In this document: positions 25,811 to 33,871 of the stretch, piece by piece | Layout of the letters: every line of letters begins with the position of its first letter | How positions within the stretch are numbered: position 1 is the stretch's first letter | Assembly (NCBI GenBank): GCA_947589115.1 | Contig: CANPZP010000014.1 | Coordinates: 1 to 35,374, forward strand | Direction of reading: 5' to 3' | DNA length: 35,374 nt | Source: Candidatus Gastranaerophilales bacterium | Lineage (GTDB): Bacteria; Cyanobacteriota; Vampirovibrionia; Gastranaerophilales; Gastranaerophilaceae | Made by a program: the position numbers and the translations under genes | The notes under the pieces: generated by a model | What the model saw: only the letters and a program-made list of their open reading frames with translations | What the model was told of the DNA's origin: nothing | Databases searched by the model: none

Positions 25811-25852
25811 ATGAATACAAATAACATAATATTTTTGTATAAGTATAAGTAA
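25811..25852 (+). CDS. 13-codon leader ORF upstream of fliJ
   Basis: ATG 25811 is preceded by GAGGTG (25798-25803) at 7 bases spacing and encodes MNTNNIIFLYKYK, stop 25850-25852. The stop is 7 bases before the fliJ ATG, which has no ribosome-binding site of its own (AAAAGAAAT). This arrangement suggests translational coupling or leader-peptide control of the fliJ operon. The peptide itself shows no known motif. Confidence 0.45.
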   Translation: MNTNNIIFLYKYK

Positions 25853-25859
25853 AAGAAAT

Positions 25860-26321
25860 ATGCCGTTCAGATACAGATTACAAAAGGTACTTGATTTCAG
25901 AATAAGAAAAAAAGAAGAACAACTGCAAGAGGTATTAAAAGCCAAAAATGAAGTAGACAGAATACAAGGACTGATAGAGCTGAACAGAAAAGAAATATCA
26001 GGTGTAATTCAAGTAATGAGGACAACTCCGGATTTTTCTTTGATTGATTCTTACGATAAATACTTAAAACACTTATATGAAAAAGAAGAAGACTTGATTA
26101 AACAAAAAGAGGAAGCTCTGAAGGTATTGGAAGAAGAAAAAAAGAAGCTTGTTGAATGTGAAAAGGAAGTGAAGGTTTTAGAAAAACATAAAGAAAAAAT
26201 GAAAGAAATATATCTGGAAGAAGAAAAGCAAGCGGAAAATAAACAACTGTCCGAAGTAGCGGTTCAAAAATACTTCCAAAAAACAAAGGCACAAAAAGAA
26301 GAAGAAGGCGAAGATATTTAA
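25860..26321 (+). CDS. fliJ: FliJ-like flagellar export chaperone
   Basis: 153 residues, close to the usual 145-150. It starts MPFRYRLQKVLDFRIRKKEE, the FliJ family beginning, and is an almost continuous coiled coil with heptads of Leu/Ile and many Glu/Lys (EVDRIQGLIELNRKEI, LEEEKKKLVECEKEVKVLEKHKEKM), ending in ENKQLSEVAVQKYF. FliJ acts with the FliI ATPase and FlhA in flagellar type III export. FliJ is short and of low complexity, so the call rests on the N-terminus plus the flagellar genes that follow. TAATG overlap with the next gene. Confidence 0.75.
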   Translation: MPFRYRLQKVLDFRIRKKEEQLQEVLKAKNEVDRIQGLIELNRKEISGVIQVMRTTPDFSLIDSYDKYLKHLYEKEEDLIKQKEEALKVLEEEKKKLVECEKEVKVLEKHKEKMKEIYLEEEKQAENKQLSEVAVQKYFQKTKAQKEEEGEDI

Positions 26322-26941
26322 TGAAAATTGAAACACAAACACCAAAAAATATTGAAAAAGATACTCAAATTGTCATGTCGGAAGAAGATATGAAAATATT
26401 AAATCAGGGAGAAACAATGCCATTTTCCGATTTAATAGCGCTTGAGGCAAATCCTGAAAATAATAATATTATTTCATTATCGGATATTGATACAGATTAT
26501 AATTATGATTTAAGCATGATGGATATTTCAGATGCCTTATTCTTTACCGCTCTTGCTCAAAACGCTCAATTCACGGCAATTGTTAACCAAAACGGAAGCT
26601 TTGAATCATTAATAAATACAGAAATTAACCAAAATACGATTACAACCAAAACGATAGAAGTCACAAATAAAATTACTGAATTGATTGAGAAGGCGCAAAA
26701 TACGCAAAAACCGGTAAGGATTTCGTTCGGTAATGATGTTTCGGTTGTATTAAAAATAGATAAACACGGGAAAATAACGGCTGAATTTATTCCCGGCAAT
26801 ATGGAAGCGGAAACGTATATAAGAAATAATATTCCGGCTTTAAGACAGCGCTTTGATGAACAGAATCTGCCGTATAACGATATTATGTATAAACAAAACA
26901 GTAATCAAAACAGAAAAAACAAAAATAAAGGAGATAAATAA
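26321..26941 (+). CDS. FliK-like flagellar hook-length control protein
   Basis: 206 residues, short for FliK. The N-terminal 120 residues are acidic and low complexity. The C-terminal part (about 127-195) resembles the Flg_hook domain of FliK: PVRISFGNDVSVVLKIDKHG, then KITAEFIPGNMEAETYIRNN and a helix IPALRQRFDEQNLPYNDI. In FliK this domain interacts with FlhB and switches export from hook to filament. Position between fliJ and a hook/rod gene supports the call. Both ends overlap neighbours as TAATG. The short N-terminal part might mean a shorter hook ruler or another control mechanism. Confidence 0.6.
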   Translation: MKIETQTPKNIEKDTQIVMSEEDMKILNQGETMPFSDLIALEANPENNNIISLSDIDTDYNYDLSMMDISDALFFTALAQNAQFTAIVNQNGSFESLINTEINQNTITTKTIEVTNKITELIEKAQNTQKPVRISFGNDVSVVLKIDKHGKITAEFIPGNMEAETYIRNNIPALRQRFDEQNLPYNDIMYKQNSNQNRKNKNKGDK

Positions 26942-27777
26942 TGCGTGACGCATTTATTAATGCACTTAATACACAGAAGATTACGAATGAATGGGTAAAT
27001 GATTTATCTGAAAACTTAGTAAACGTATATACTCCCGGATACAGAGAAAAGAAGTTTACTTTTAAAACCTTTTTGGATGGTTCAATCGCAGAAACACGTA
27101 TGAGAAGTGTAGGTCAGGGTAAATCATCTCCCGGAACGTCTGATGAGAATATATATTTGGAAGGTGCCGGATTTTTCGTACTTCGTAATGATCAAGGCAG
27201 AATAGCATATACAAGGCTGGGTGAATTTAAATTCGACTCGGAAGGCGTATATAGAAGTACTGACGGGCAGGCTGTACAAGGTTATATATTAAATGATAAA
27301 GGTGAAATAATGAACGGAGCTAAACCTGTTGATGCCGATTCATTTATAGATACTGCTTTTGACGGGGGTGCAGCTTCTGTACCGACTACAAATATTAAAC
27401 TTTGGATTGACCCGAGTAACGGTAAATATTTGGGAAAATATGAAGAATTTGAATTTAAAGATGACGGTATCTTATACGGAAAAGCTGACGGAGGTAAAAT
27501 AAGGACTCCTTTATATAAAGTGGCTATAATAAATTTTCATAATCCACAAATGCTTTATCAAATAAAAGACGGTCAGTTTGTGGAAACGAAAGAATCCGGT
27601 AAACCTGTTGTGGGACGAGGAGAAGTCAGAGGCGGACTGTTGGAGTTATCCAATGTCGATTTTGATACTAATACCGCATATTATCAACAGGCACAAATGC
27701 AATTAGAGTTGGCAAACCAACTTATTAAATCTCATAAACAACTCTTGGAAAATGCAATTGAGTTGATGAGCAGTTAA
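26941..27777 (+). CDS. FlgG/FlgF/FlgE-type flagellar rod-hook protein
   Basis: 278 residues. The N-terminal rod motif appears as NLVNVYTPGYREKKFTFKTFL (usual NxANxxTPGYK), then SVGQGKSSPGTSDENIYLEGAGFFVL, YTRLGEFKFDSEGVYRSTDGQAVQGY, and the C-terminal ELSNVDFDTNTAYYQQAQMQLE (usual ESSNVD...E). This is the axial-protein fold of the basal-body rod and hook. Length is close to FlgG (about 260), but FlgF or a hook protein is possible, so I give no symbol. It is the last gene of the fliJ-fliK-like group, followed by a terminator. Confidence 0.85.
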   Translation: MRDAFINALNTQKITNEWVNDLSENLVNVYTPGYREKKFTFKTFLDGSIAETRMRSVGQGKSSPGTSDENIYLEGAGFFVLRNDQGRIAYTRLGEFKFDSEGVYRSTDGQAVQGYILNDKGEIMNGAKPVDADSFIDTAFDGGAASVPTTNIKLWIDPSNGKYLGKYEEFEFKDDGILYGKADGGKIRTPLYKVAIINFHNPQMLYQIKDGQFVETKESGKPVVGRGEVRGGLLELSNVDFDTNTAYYQQAQMQLELANQLIKSHKQLLENAIELMSS

Positions 27778-27811
27778 AATTTATAATGTATTAGGTATAT
27801 TAATTATACTG

Positions 27812-27840
27812 AAGATTGCCCAAGCGCAATCTTTTTTTTA
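27812..27840 (+). terminator. Rho-independent terminator after the flagellar group
   Basis: AAGATTGC (27812-27819) pairs with GCAATCTT (27826-27833) around a 6-base loop, followed by a run of T. It lies 34 bases after the stop. Confidence 0.88.
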
Positions 27841-27956
27841 TTTGATAAAGGTTAAGATATTTCATAAACTGGACTATATTGGTAATTGATATATAATATA
27901 ATAGTGTCGGAAACACGGCATAAATAAAAAGTAAATATATTAAAAAAGGGGAATAT

Positions 27957-28727
27957 ATGCCTATAAAACATATAGATTTTAATATAGATGCGGCTCAGGG
28001 GTTCGGAATATATAAAAATGATACCGAGAGCGAATTATTGGATTATGTAAGTTCGGTTAATATATCATGCGGATTTCATGCTGGTGATCCGCAATTAATA
28101 AAAGAATACTTATTAAAATGTAAAGAAAAGAATTTAACAATAGGCGCTCATATAGGATTTAATGATATACAGGGATTGGGATACAGACCCATGGAACTTT
28201 CATCCGACGAGATAGAAGCTATAGTTATATATCAAATAGGAGCGCTGGCATCGTTTGCAAAGGCATACAGCTTAACAATAGACCATGTAAGACCTCATGG
28301 CGCCATGTATAAATTGGCAAGTGAAAATTATGAATTTTCATTAGCCATCGCAAATGCAATTAAGAAATTTGATAAATGGCTTGTTTATACATGTTTAGAT
28401 AACGATATACTTCAAAAAGTGTCGGACGAAACAGGTATTGTTGTAAACAGAGAATTGTTTATAGATAAATATTATAAACCTGATTTTACTCCCGATTGGG
28501 GAAATAAGGCATACATAAATGAAGAAGATGCATTAAACAGAATAAGAACAGTTCTATATTCGTCGCAAATAAAACTTGGCAACGGGGTATTCATGCCTGT
28601 AAAATGTGATACAATCCACTTTGATACAAAGAATCCTAAGGTAAATCAACTGTTAATAAAAGCTCATGAAATAGTGGTTCCGACTCCCGTAAATTATAAC
28701 AAAGCCGAGTTATCGGGCTGGGTATAA
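27957..28727 (+). CDS. Divergent LamB/YcsF (PxpA-like) family protein
   Basis: 256 residues, as PxpA, the subunit A of prokaryotic 5-oxoprolinase. Family landmarks are present: VNISCGFHAGDPQLIKEYL, NLTIGAHIGFNDIQGLGYRP, IDHVRPHGAMYKLA. But several usually invariant spots differ: DFNIDAAQGFG where the family has DLNxDxGExFG (Glu to Gln), a changed FADRxY block (LFIDKYYKPDF), and TIHFDTKN where the family has the ICVHGD motif. No pxpB or pxpC is beside it. It may therefore act on another substrate or be a divergent PxpA. ATG 27957 follows AAAGGGGAA. A TATAAT at 27897-27902 could be its -10 box. Probably co-transcribed with yvcK (14-base gap). Confidence 0.78.
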   Translation: MPIKHIDFNIDAAQGFGIYKNDTESELLDYVSSVNISCGFHAGDPQLIKEYLLKCKEKNLTIGAHIGFNDIQGLGYRPMELSSDEIEAIVIYQIGALASFAKAYSLTIDHVRPHGAMYKLASENYEFSLAIANAIKKFDKWLVYTCLDNDILQKVSDETGIVVNRELFIDKYYKPDFTPDWGNKAYINEEDALNRIRTVLYSSQIKLGNGVFMPVKCDTIHFDTKNPKVNQLLIKAHEIVVPTPVNYNKAELSGWV

Positions 28728-28741
28728 GGATAGAGGGAAGT

Positions 28742-30073
28742 ATGAAGGTAAGTAAATTATTTTTAAAAATACCGAAGGATGCAGGGTGGCTTCTCCCCGG
28801 GCTTGAGATAAAAAGATGGTTTTTATTGCTTATCATAGGTGCATTATCCGCAGCTGTCGGGCTTTGCATAATATATAATTTAAAGCCTGTGTATTCTTTA
28901 ATAAAAATGATAATGAAATTAACACAAATGCTTCCGTCGGAAATAATAGGCTGGGCGCTTATAGTTATAGGCGGCTTGTTATTTTTTATCGGCTGGCTGA
29001 AAACGAATTATTCAATATTGGATGTATCGAATGAAAGAAACAGGCATGCCGTATTGGAAGATTTATACAGAAGAAGAAAATTAAACAGAGGGCCTAAAAT
29101 TGTTGCAATCGGCGGCGGTACCGGATTATCAACAATGTTAAAGGGAATAAAGAAGATAACAAATAATATAACCGCAGTTGTAACGGTAGGTGATGACGGA
29201 GGAAGTTCGGGAAAACTGAGAGAAGAAATGGGAGTATTACCGCCCGGAGATATCAGAAATTGTATTGCCGCCCTTGCGGATGATGAAGATTTAGTTACCA
29301 AATTATTTCAATATCGTTTTAAAGACTGTGCCGGATTATCAGGACACAGTTTCGGTAATTTGTTTTTAACGGCATTGTGCTCAATAACGGGAGATATGGT
29401 AAGGGCTGTAAAGGAGTCATCAAAGGTGCTTTCAATAAGAGGGCGTGTTCTTCCTTCCACGTTAGATGATATGAGATTAGCTGCCGAAATGGAGGACGGT
29501 TCTATTATTAAAGGGGAATCAAATATTCCTGAATCCGGTAAAAAAATTAAAAGATTATTTTGTGAACCTGATAACTGTAAACCGCTGGAAGATGTTATAT
29601 TGGCTATTCACGATGCGGAACTTATAATTTTAGGGCCGGGAAGCTTATACACAAGTGTTATTCCAAATTTGTTAATTAACGATATAGCAAAAGCCGTAAA
29701 TGATTCCAAAGCAAAAAAAATATATGTATGTAATATAATGACACAGCCCGGAGAAACGGACGGTTTTACCGTTTCTGACCATATAAAAACACTCATAAAT
29801 CATGCAGGATATCAAAATATTATAGATGCTGTTTTGGTAAATAATGAATTACCGTCTGAACTGCTTGCGCCGTATAAAGATGTAGGTTCTGTTCCTGTTA
29901 TTGTGGATAGTGATGAAATATCCAAATTGGGAGTAGAAGTAGTCCAAAAAAATTTAATTGCGGATAAAAGATTTGAGGACGGGCATTCCTCTTTTGTAAG
30001 ACATTCTCCCGGCAGACTTGCAAGGGTAATTTATTATTGGTTCAGAAAAAAAGAAAAGGAAAAGCATAAATGA
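28742..30073 (+). CDS. yvcK: YvcK/CofD-like protein (gluconeogenesis factor type) with membrane anchor
   Basis: 443 residues. Two membrane helices (about 25-46 and 66-86) precede the YvcK domain, which begins KIVAIGGGTGLSTMLKGIK (119-137) and contains TVGDDGGSSGKLREEMGVLPPGDIRN, LSGHSFGNLFLTAL, GPGSLYTSVIPNLL and MTQPGETDGFT. YvcK proteins bind UDP-sugars and are needed for normal morphology and growth on gluconeogenic carbon in Firmicutes; they are related to CofD. The anchored form would place it at the inner membrane near peptidoglycan synthesis. ATG 28742 follows GAGGGA. It overlaps panB by ATGA. Confidence 0.88.
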   Translation: MKVSKLFLKIPKDAGWLLPGLEIKRWFLLLIIGALSAAVGLCIIYNLKPVYSLIKMIMKLTQMLPSEIIGWALIVIGGLLFFIGWLKTNYSILDVSNERNRHAVLEDLYRRRKLNRGPKIVAIGGGTGLSTMLKGIKKITNNITAVVTVGDDGGSSGKLREEMGVLPPGDIRNCIAALADDEDLVTKLFQYRFKDCAGLSGHSFGNLFLTALCSITGDMVRAVKESSKVLSIRGRVLPSTLDDMRLAAEMEDGSIIKGESNIPESGKKIKRLFCEPDNCKPLEDVILAIHDAELIILGPGSLYTSVIPNLLINDIAKAVNDSKAKKIYVCNIMTQPGETDGFTVSDHIKTLINHAGYQNIIDAVLVNNELPSELLAPYKDVGSVPVIVDSDEISKLGVEVVQKNLIADKRFEDGHSSFVRHSPGRLARVIYYWFRKKEKEKHK

Positions 30074-30927
30074 ATAACGAATCCGAAAAACCCGTAACAG
30101 TGCGTACTTTTCAGAAAATGAAGCAAAATTATGAAAAAATTACTATGCTTACGGCATATGATTATTCAACTGCGAAATACATAGATGAATGCGGTACGGA
30201 TGCAATTCTTGTGGGTGATTCTGTCGGTATGACGGTTCTTGGTTATGAAAATACCATAAATGTTACTGTGGAGGATATGGTTACATTCACTAAAGCCGTA
30301 TCAAAAGGAGTAAAGAGGGCAATGGTTATTGCGGATTTACCGTTTATGTCTTTTAATATTTCAAAGGAACAAACAGCTTTAAATGCCGCAAAATTAATAC
30401 AGGCAGGCGCAAAAGCCGTAAAACTTGAAGGTGCTTCGGATTTCATTCTTGATGAAGTTAATCATTTGGTTAATTCGGGAATTAATGTAGTAGGACATCT
30501 TGGCTTTACTCCCCAATATATAAATACTATAGGCGGTTACTTTGTTCAGGGTAAATCCTATGAAAATACCCTTAAATTGCTTGATTTAGCTAAAAAACTT
30601 GAAGAAAACGGTGCTTTTATGATTGTTTTGGAAATGGTTCCGACAGAATCCGCAAAATATATCAGTGAAAATTTGAATATCCCGACAATAGGAATCGGGG
30701 CGGGAAAATATTGCGACGGTCAAGTTCTTGTTATTGATGATATTTTGGGTAAATATTGGGGTAATACTCCTAAATTTGTTAAACCGTATGCTAATATAAA
30801 AGAAATAATCATGAATGCCGTTAATCAGTATAATAAGGAAGTAAAATCGAGTATATTTCCTTCAAACGAAAATTCTTTTTTCCTTCCTGAAAACGAAAGA
30901 GGAAAACTATACAGTGTTATTAAATAA
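30070..30927 (+). CDS. panB: 3-methyl-2-oxobutanoate hydroxymethyltransferase
   Basis: 285 residues. It makes ketopantoate from ketoisovalerate and methylene-tetrahydrofolate in pantothenate/CoA synthesis. Visible: MLTAYDYSTAKYIDECGTD, ILVGDSVGMTVLGYENT (Mg-binding Asp), ADLPFMSF, AVKLEGA, VVGHLGFTPQ, LEMVP and GIGAGKYCDGQVLVIDDILG. Its first ATG lies in the yvcK stop (ATGA), and its end overlaps panC by 14 bases, giving a yvcK-panB-panC unit. Confidence 0.96.
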   Translation: MNNESEKPVTVRTFQKMKQNYEKITMLTAYDYSTAKYIDECGTDAILVGDSVGMTVLGYENTINVTVEDMVTFTKAVSKGVKRAMVIADLPFMSFNISKEQTALNAAKLIQAGAKAVKLEGASDFILDEVNHLVNSGINVVGHLGFTPQYINTIGGYFVQGKSYENTLKLLDLAKKLEENGAFMIVLEMVPTESAKYISENLNIPTIGIGAGKYCDGQVLVIDDILGKYWGNTPKFVKPYANIKEIIMNAVNQYNKEVKSSIFPSNENSFFLPENERGKLYSVIK

Positions 30928-31765
30928 TATAAAAGATGTTAAAACAATAATACAACAATGGAAGAAAGAAGGCTTAACAATAGGTTTGGTGCCTACGATG
31001 GGAGCGTTACATATCGGGCATGCATCTTTAATAAAAAAGGCAAAAGAAACCTGTGACAGAGTTGTTGTCAGTGTATTTGTAAATCCTATACAATTCGGTC
31101 CGAATGAGGATTTTCAAAAATATCCCAGAACATTAAAAAAGGATGAAGAGCTTTGTAATGAATTGGGCGCTGATATTGTATTTGCTCCGTCAGCAATCGA
31201 AATGTACGGGGAGAATACAGGTTTATGTAATAATGAACTTACTTTTGTTTGTCCCGCTTATAATATAGTTGATGCACTGTGCGGGAAATCACGTCCCGGG
31301 CATTTTGACGGTGTTGCGACGGTGGTTTTAAAATTATTTAATATTTCAAAGGCTGATTATGCGTTTTTCGGACAAAAAGATGCTCAGCAATTATTTATTA
31401 TAAAGAAAATGGTAAAAGATTTAAATTTGGATATTAAAATAATTTCTTGTCCTATAGTAAGAGAACATGACGGTTTGGCAGTAAGTTCAAGAAATATTTA
31501 TCTGTCGGAATCAGAACGAGAGCAGGCTTTAACTATTTCAAAAGCATTGTTTCATATAAAAGAACTTTATTCAAAAGGAATAAAAGATACGTCTGTTCTT
31601 TTTGATTCGGCAATCAGTATTCTGGATAAAAATATAGAACTTGATTATCTGGAATTTAGGGATTTTTCAACTTTTGAAAAAGCGCAAATGGCACAAGAAA
31701 ATACTTTAGTTGCAATAGCGGCAAAGGCAGGTAAAACGAGGTTAATTGATAACATAATATTGTAA
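30914..31765 (+). CDS. panC: Pantothenate synthetase (pantoate-beta-alanine ligase)
   Basis: 283 residues starting with GTG at 30914, inside the end of panB; an AGAGGA site lies about 11 bases upstream. Visible: LVPTMGALHIGHASLIK (HIGH-type nucleotide site), VSVFVNPIQFGPNEDF, SRPGHFDGVATVV, FFGQKDAQQL, and IVREHDGLAVSSRN. It ligates pantoate and beta-alanine with ATP. The next ATG is far inside the conserved N-terminus, so the GTG is needed. Confidence 0.95.
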   Translation: MLLNNIKDVKTIIQQWKKEGLTIGLVPTMGALHIGHASLIKKAKETCDRVVVSVFVNPIQFGPNEDFQKYPRTLKKDEELCNELGADIVFAPSAIEMYGENTGLCNNELTFVCPAYNIVDALCGKSRPGHFDGVATVVLKLFNISKADYAFFGQKDAQQLFIIKKMVKDLNLDIKIISCPIVREHDGLAVSSRNIYLSESEREQALTISKALFHIKELYSKGIKDTSVLFDSAISILDKNIELDYLEFRDFSTFEKAQMAQENTLVAIAAKAGKTRLIDNIIL

Positions 31766-31769
31766 AAAT

Positions 31770-32813
31770 ATGGCAAATTCAGTAAAAATAATGGAAAGAA
31801 AAATAAATGCAATTTCCTTCACGGTATTTTTTGTGAAGGTATTTACCGTGATATTTTTTATATATGCTTTTTTTGCCTTTTTGTTTTGGTTTTTAAATTG
31901 TTTTGAAGTTGAATGGTTATATTTATTTAATTGGTTATTTATAATTCCTTATAAAATAGTGAATGTTTTCTATAAACCGCAAGGTGTATCCGCCGATTTT
32001 ACTTTGGCGATTATAGGGGGTATATCTTTTATTTTCGGACTTATTTTCCAAAATTCCATAAATTTTCTGTATGAAAAAATGCTGGATATGGAGGACGAAA
32101 AAGAGCGAATAAAGGCAGTTATTAAGAAAAACAGGTCTTTAAAATTTGCAAGAATGAGTTTAGCTTCTTTAACTGAAGATAAAAAATCCGCTGTTATAAA
32201 AGAGGCTCAGCTTGTATTTTTAATTACCGCACGTGTTGAAAAAATAAAGAAACAAAAAGAAGATTCCGATTTGCCTCTTCAAGCTGTTAATGAATATAAA
32301 ACACTTGTATATAAAGAAATTCTAAAAAAAATAACGGCTATCAGACCGATACAGAAAGGATATTTCAGAAAAAATCTTTTTATGCTTTTTAAAGATTTTA
32401 AAATAACGGATAATTTAATATACATTTTAAAACCGGCATTGGAAGAAATAACTCAGGAGTACACAAGAGAAGATGTTTCAGTCACATTTAGTGTTATTTT
32501 AAGCTCTATATTTGATGTAAATAATTTGGAAAAAGAATTGGATTCTATGGATACAATATTTTTATTAAATATAGATGACCTTATTATAGTAACAAACAAG
32601 TTTAAATTAAATTATGAAAATAATACTACATTTAAGTATGCGCTGAAATTAAAAGGGGAGTATAATTTATCTAAAAATTTAACTATATCAAACAATCAAA
32701 CAATATATTCATTAATTGATAAAAAGGCGCAAAAAGAAAAAGAGGGATTAAAGGGTAAAAATAAGCAAGGAGAAAACTCTAATGAAAATGAAAATAATAA
32801 GAATGGCTCATAA
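31770..32813 (+). CDS. Membrane protein of unknown function
   Basis: 347 residues. A hydrophobic N-terminal part holds two or three membrane helices (about 15-43, possibly 48-66, and 76-97), with many aromatic residues. A long cytoplasmic part follows (100-300, with EDEKERIKAVIKKN and mixed alpha/beta character) and a Lys/Asn/Glu-rich tail overlapping the dut start by 32 bases. The start is 4 bases after the panC stop, without a good ribosome-binding site. I do not recognise the family. No catalytic motif is visible. Confidence 0.65.
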   Translation: MANSVKIMERKINAISFTVFFVKVFTVIFFIYAFFAFLFWFLNCFEVEWLYLFNWLFIIPYKIVNVFYKPQGVSADFTLAIIGGISFIFGLIFQNSINFLYEKMLDMEDEKERIKAVIKKNRSLKFARMSLASLTEDKKSAVIKEAQLVFLITARVEKIKKQKEDSDLPLQAVNEYKTLVYKEILKKITAIRPIQKGYFRKNLFMLFKDFKITDNLIYILKPALEEITQEYTREDVSVTFSVILSSIFDVNNLEKELDSMDTIFLLNIDDLIIVTNKFKLNYENNTTFKYALKLKGEYNLSKNLTISNNQTIYSLIDKKAQKEKEGLKGKNKQGENSNENENNKNGS

Positions 32814-33225
32814 CAGGTATCTTCCCGAATACAAGACGGATGGTTCATCAGGAATGGATTTATATGCGGCAATAGATAAAGAAATTACCCTAAAACCGTT
32901 AGAAAGAGTGTTAGTTCCGACAGGGATAAAGATAGAAATCCCTAATGAATATGAAGCGCAAATAAGAGCACGTTCGGGGTTATCCGTAAAACACGGAATA
33001 ACGCTAATCAATGCTGTGGGAACCGTTGATGCGGACTATAGAGGTGAAGTATGTGTCGGTTTGGTAAATTTATCAAACGAGGAATATACGATAAAACCTG
33101 ATGACAGAATTGCACAAATGGTTATTGCGAAAGTAGAAAAAGCACAAATAGAAATTACGACGGAACTTGCTTCTTCCGTAAGAGGAGAAGGCGGTTTCGG
33201 GTCAACCGGATTTAATGTTACTTAA
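32782..33225 (+). CDS. dut: dUTP diphosphatase
   Basis: 147 residues, trimeric dUTPase type. It hydrolyses dUTP to dUMP, keeping uracil out of DNA. The motifs are in order: SSGMDLYAA (I), RARSGLSVKHGI (II), INAVGTVDADYRGEVCVGLVN (III, catalytic Asp region), RIAQMVI (IV) and RGEGGFGSTG (V). ATG 32782 follows AAGGAGAAAA within the preceding gene. The last 8 bases overlap convergent secG. Confidence 0.96.
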   Translation: MKMKIIRMAHNRYLPEYKTDGSSGMDLYAAIDKEITLKPLERVLVPTGIKIEIPNEYEAQIRARSGLSVKHGITLINAVGTVDADYRGEVCVGLVNLSNEEYTIKPDDRIAQMVIAKVEKAQIEITTELASSVRGEGGFGSTGFNVT

Positions 33226-33442
33226 ATAAATGAAATCCTGTAATAAAGGAACATACCAGAAAGATTGCGGAAAGAATATATGTTACTCTGTTTAATCCTT
33301 TTTCCGCACTTTTTTGCGATGAAAATAAATTTGCTGCTCCGCCTATAGCACCTAATCCGTCACCTTTTGGCGAGTGTAATAATACTAATAATATTAATAA
33401 TACGGCTGATATTATTTGAATAATCCATACAGTGGTCAGCAT
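33218..33442 (-). CDS. secG: SecG preprotein translocase subunit
   Basis: 74 residues with two membrane helices (about 4-22 and 53-72) joined by the conserved loop LLVLLHSPKGDGLGAIGG and NLFSSQKSAEKGLNRVTYIL. It is the third subunit of the SecYEG channel in the inner membrane. ATG 33442 is preceded by AAGGGAATAA. It lies 24 bases downstream of the DUF167 gene and is probably co-transcribed with it. Confidence 0.92.
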   Translation of the reverse strand: MLTTVWIIQIISAVLLILLVLLHSPKGDGLGAIGGAANLFSSQKSAEKGLNRVTYILSAIFLVCSFITGFHLFK

Positions 33443-33466
33443 TTTTATTCCCTTCTTTTTACTTGT

Positions 33467-33778
33467 TTAAATTGAGTTTAACACAAACAAAAGTTTTTGT
33501 GAAATTTCATTGTAATCAGAATTTTTTAACAGAATTTTTTTTAATTTGGATTTTTCTCCTGAAATTATGGAAATTTGAGATTTATTAATGTCAAATAAGT
33601 TTGAACAAAAGGATATTAGTTCTTTGTTAGCTCTGTTTTCAAGCGGGGGTGAGGATATTTTTATTCTGACATACTCATTTGTATAATCCTGAATTTTTGA
33701 TACGGAGGAATTGGGAACTAACTTTACCGAAAATATTATTCCCTCTTGTGTTTTTAATAAAAAGTTATTTTCGCTCAT
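33467..33778 (-). CDS. DUF167/YggU-family protein
   Basis: 103 residues from ATG 33778 (MSENNFLLKT); an ATG at 33793 and a TTG at 33796 would lengthen it. Family features: FSVKLVPNSSVSKI, VRIKISSPPLENRANKELISF (usual P.dGkANxxL) and ISIISGEKSKLKKILL (usual SG..sR.K). The family is small, widespread and of unclear function. None of the starts has a clear ribosome-binding site. The gene is divergent from rsh and upstream of secG. Confidence 0.85.
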   Translation of the reverse strand: MSENNFLLKTQEGIIFSVKLVPNSSVSKIQDYTNEYVRIKISSPPLENRANKELISFCSNLFDINKSQISIISGEKSKLKKILLKNSDYNEISQKLLFVLNSI

Positions 33779-33871
33779 AGATAAATTATACATCAATTAA
33801 AGTAACTATAAAAAATATACTGGTAAAAAACGGAAATAAAGTGTAAAATTAATCAATAAGCAGGAAAAAAT

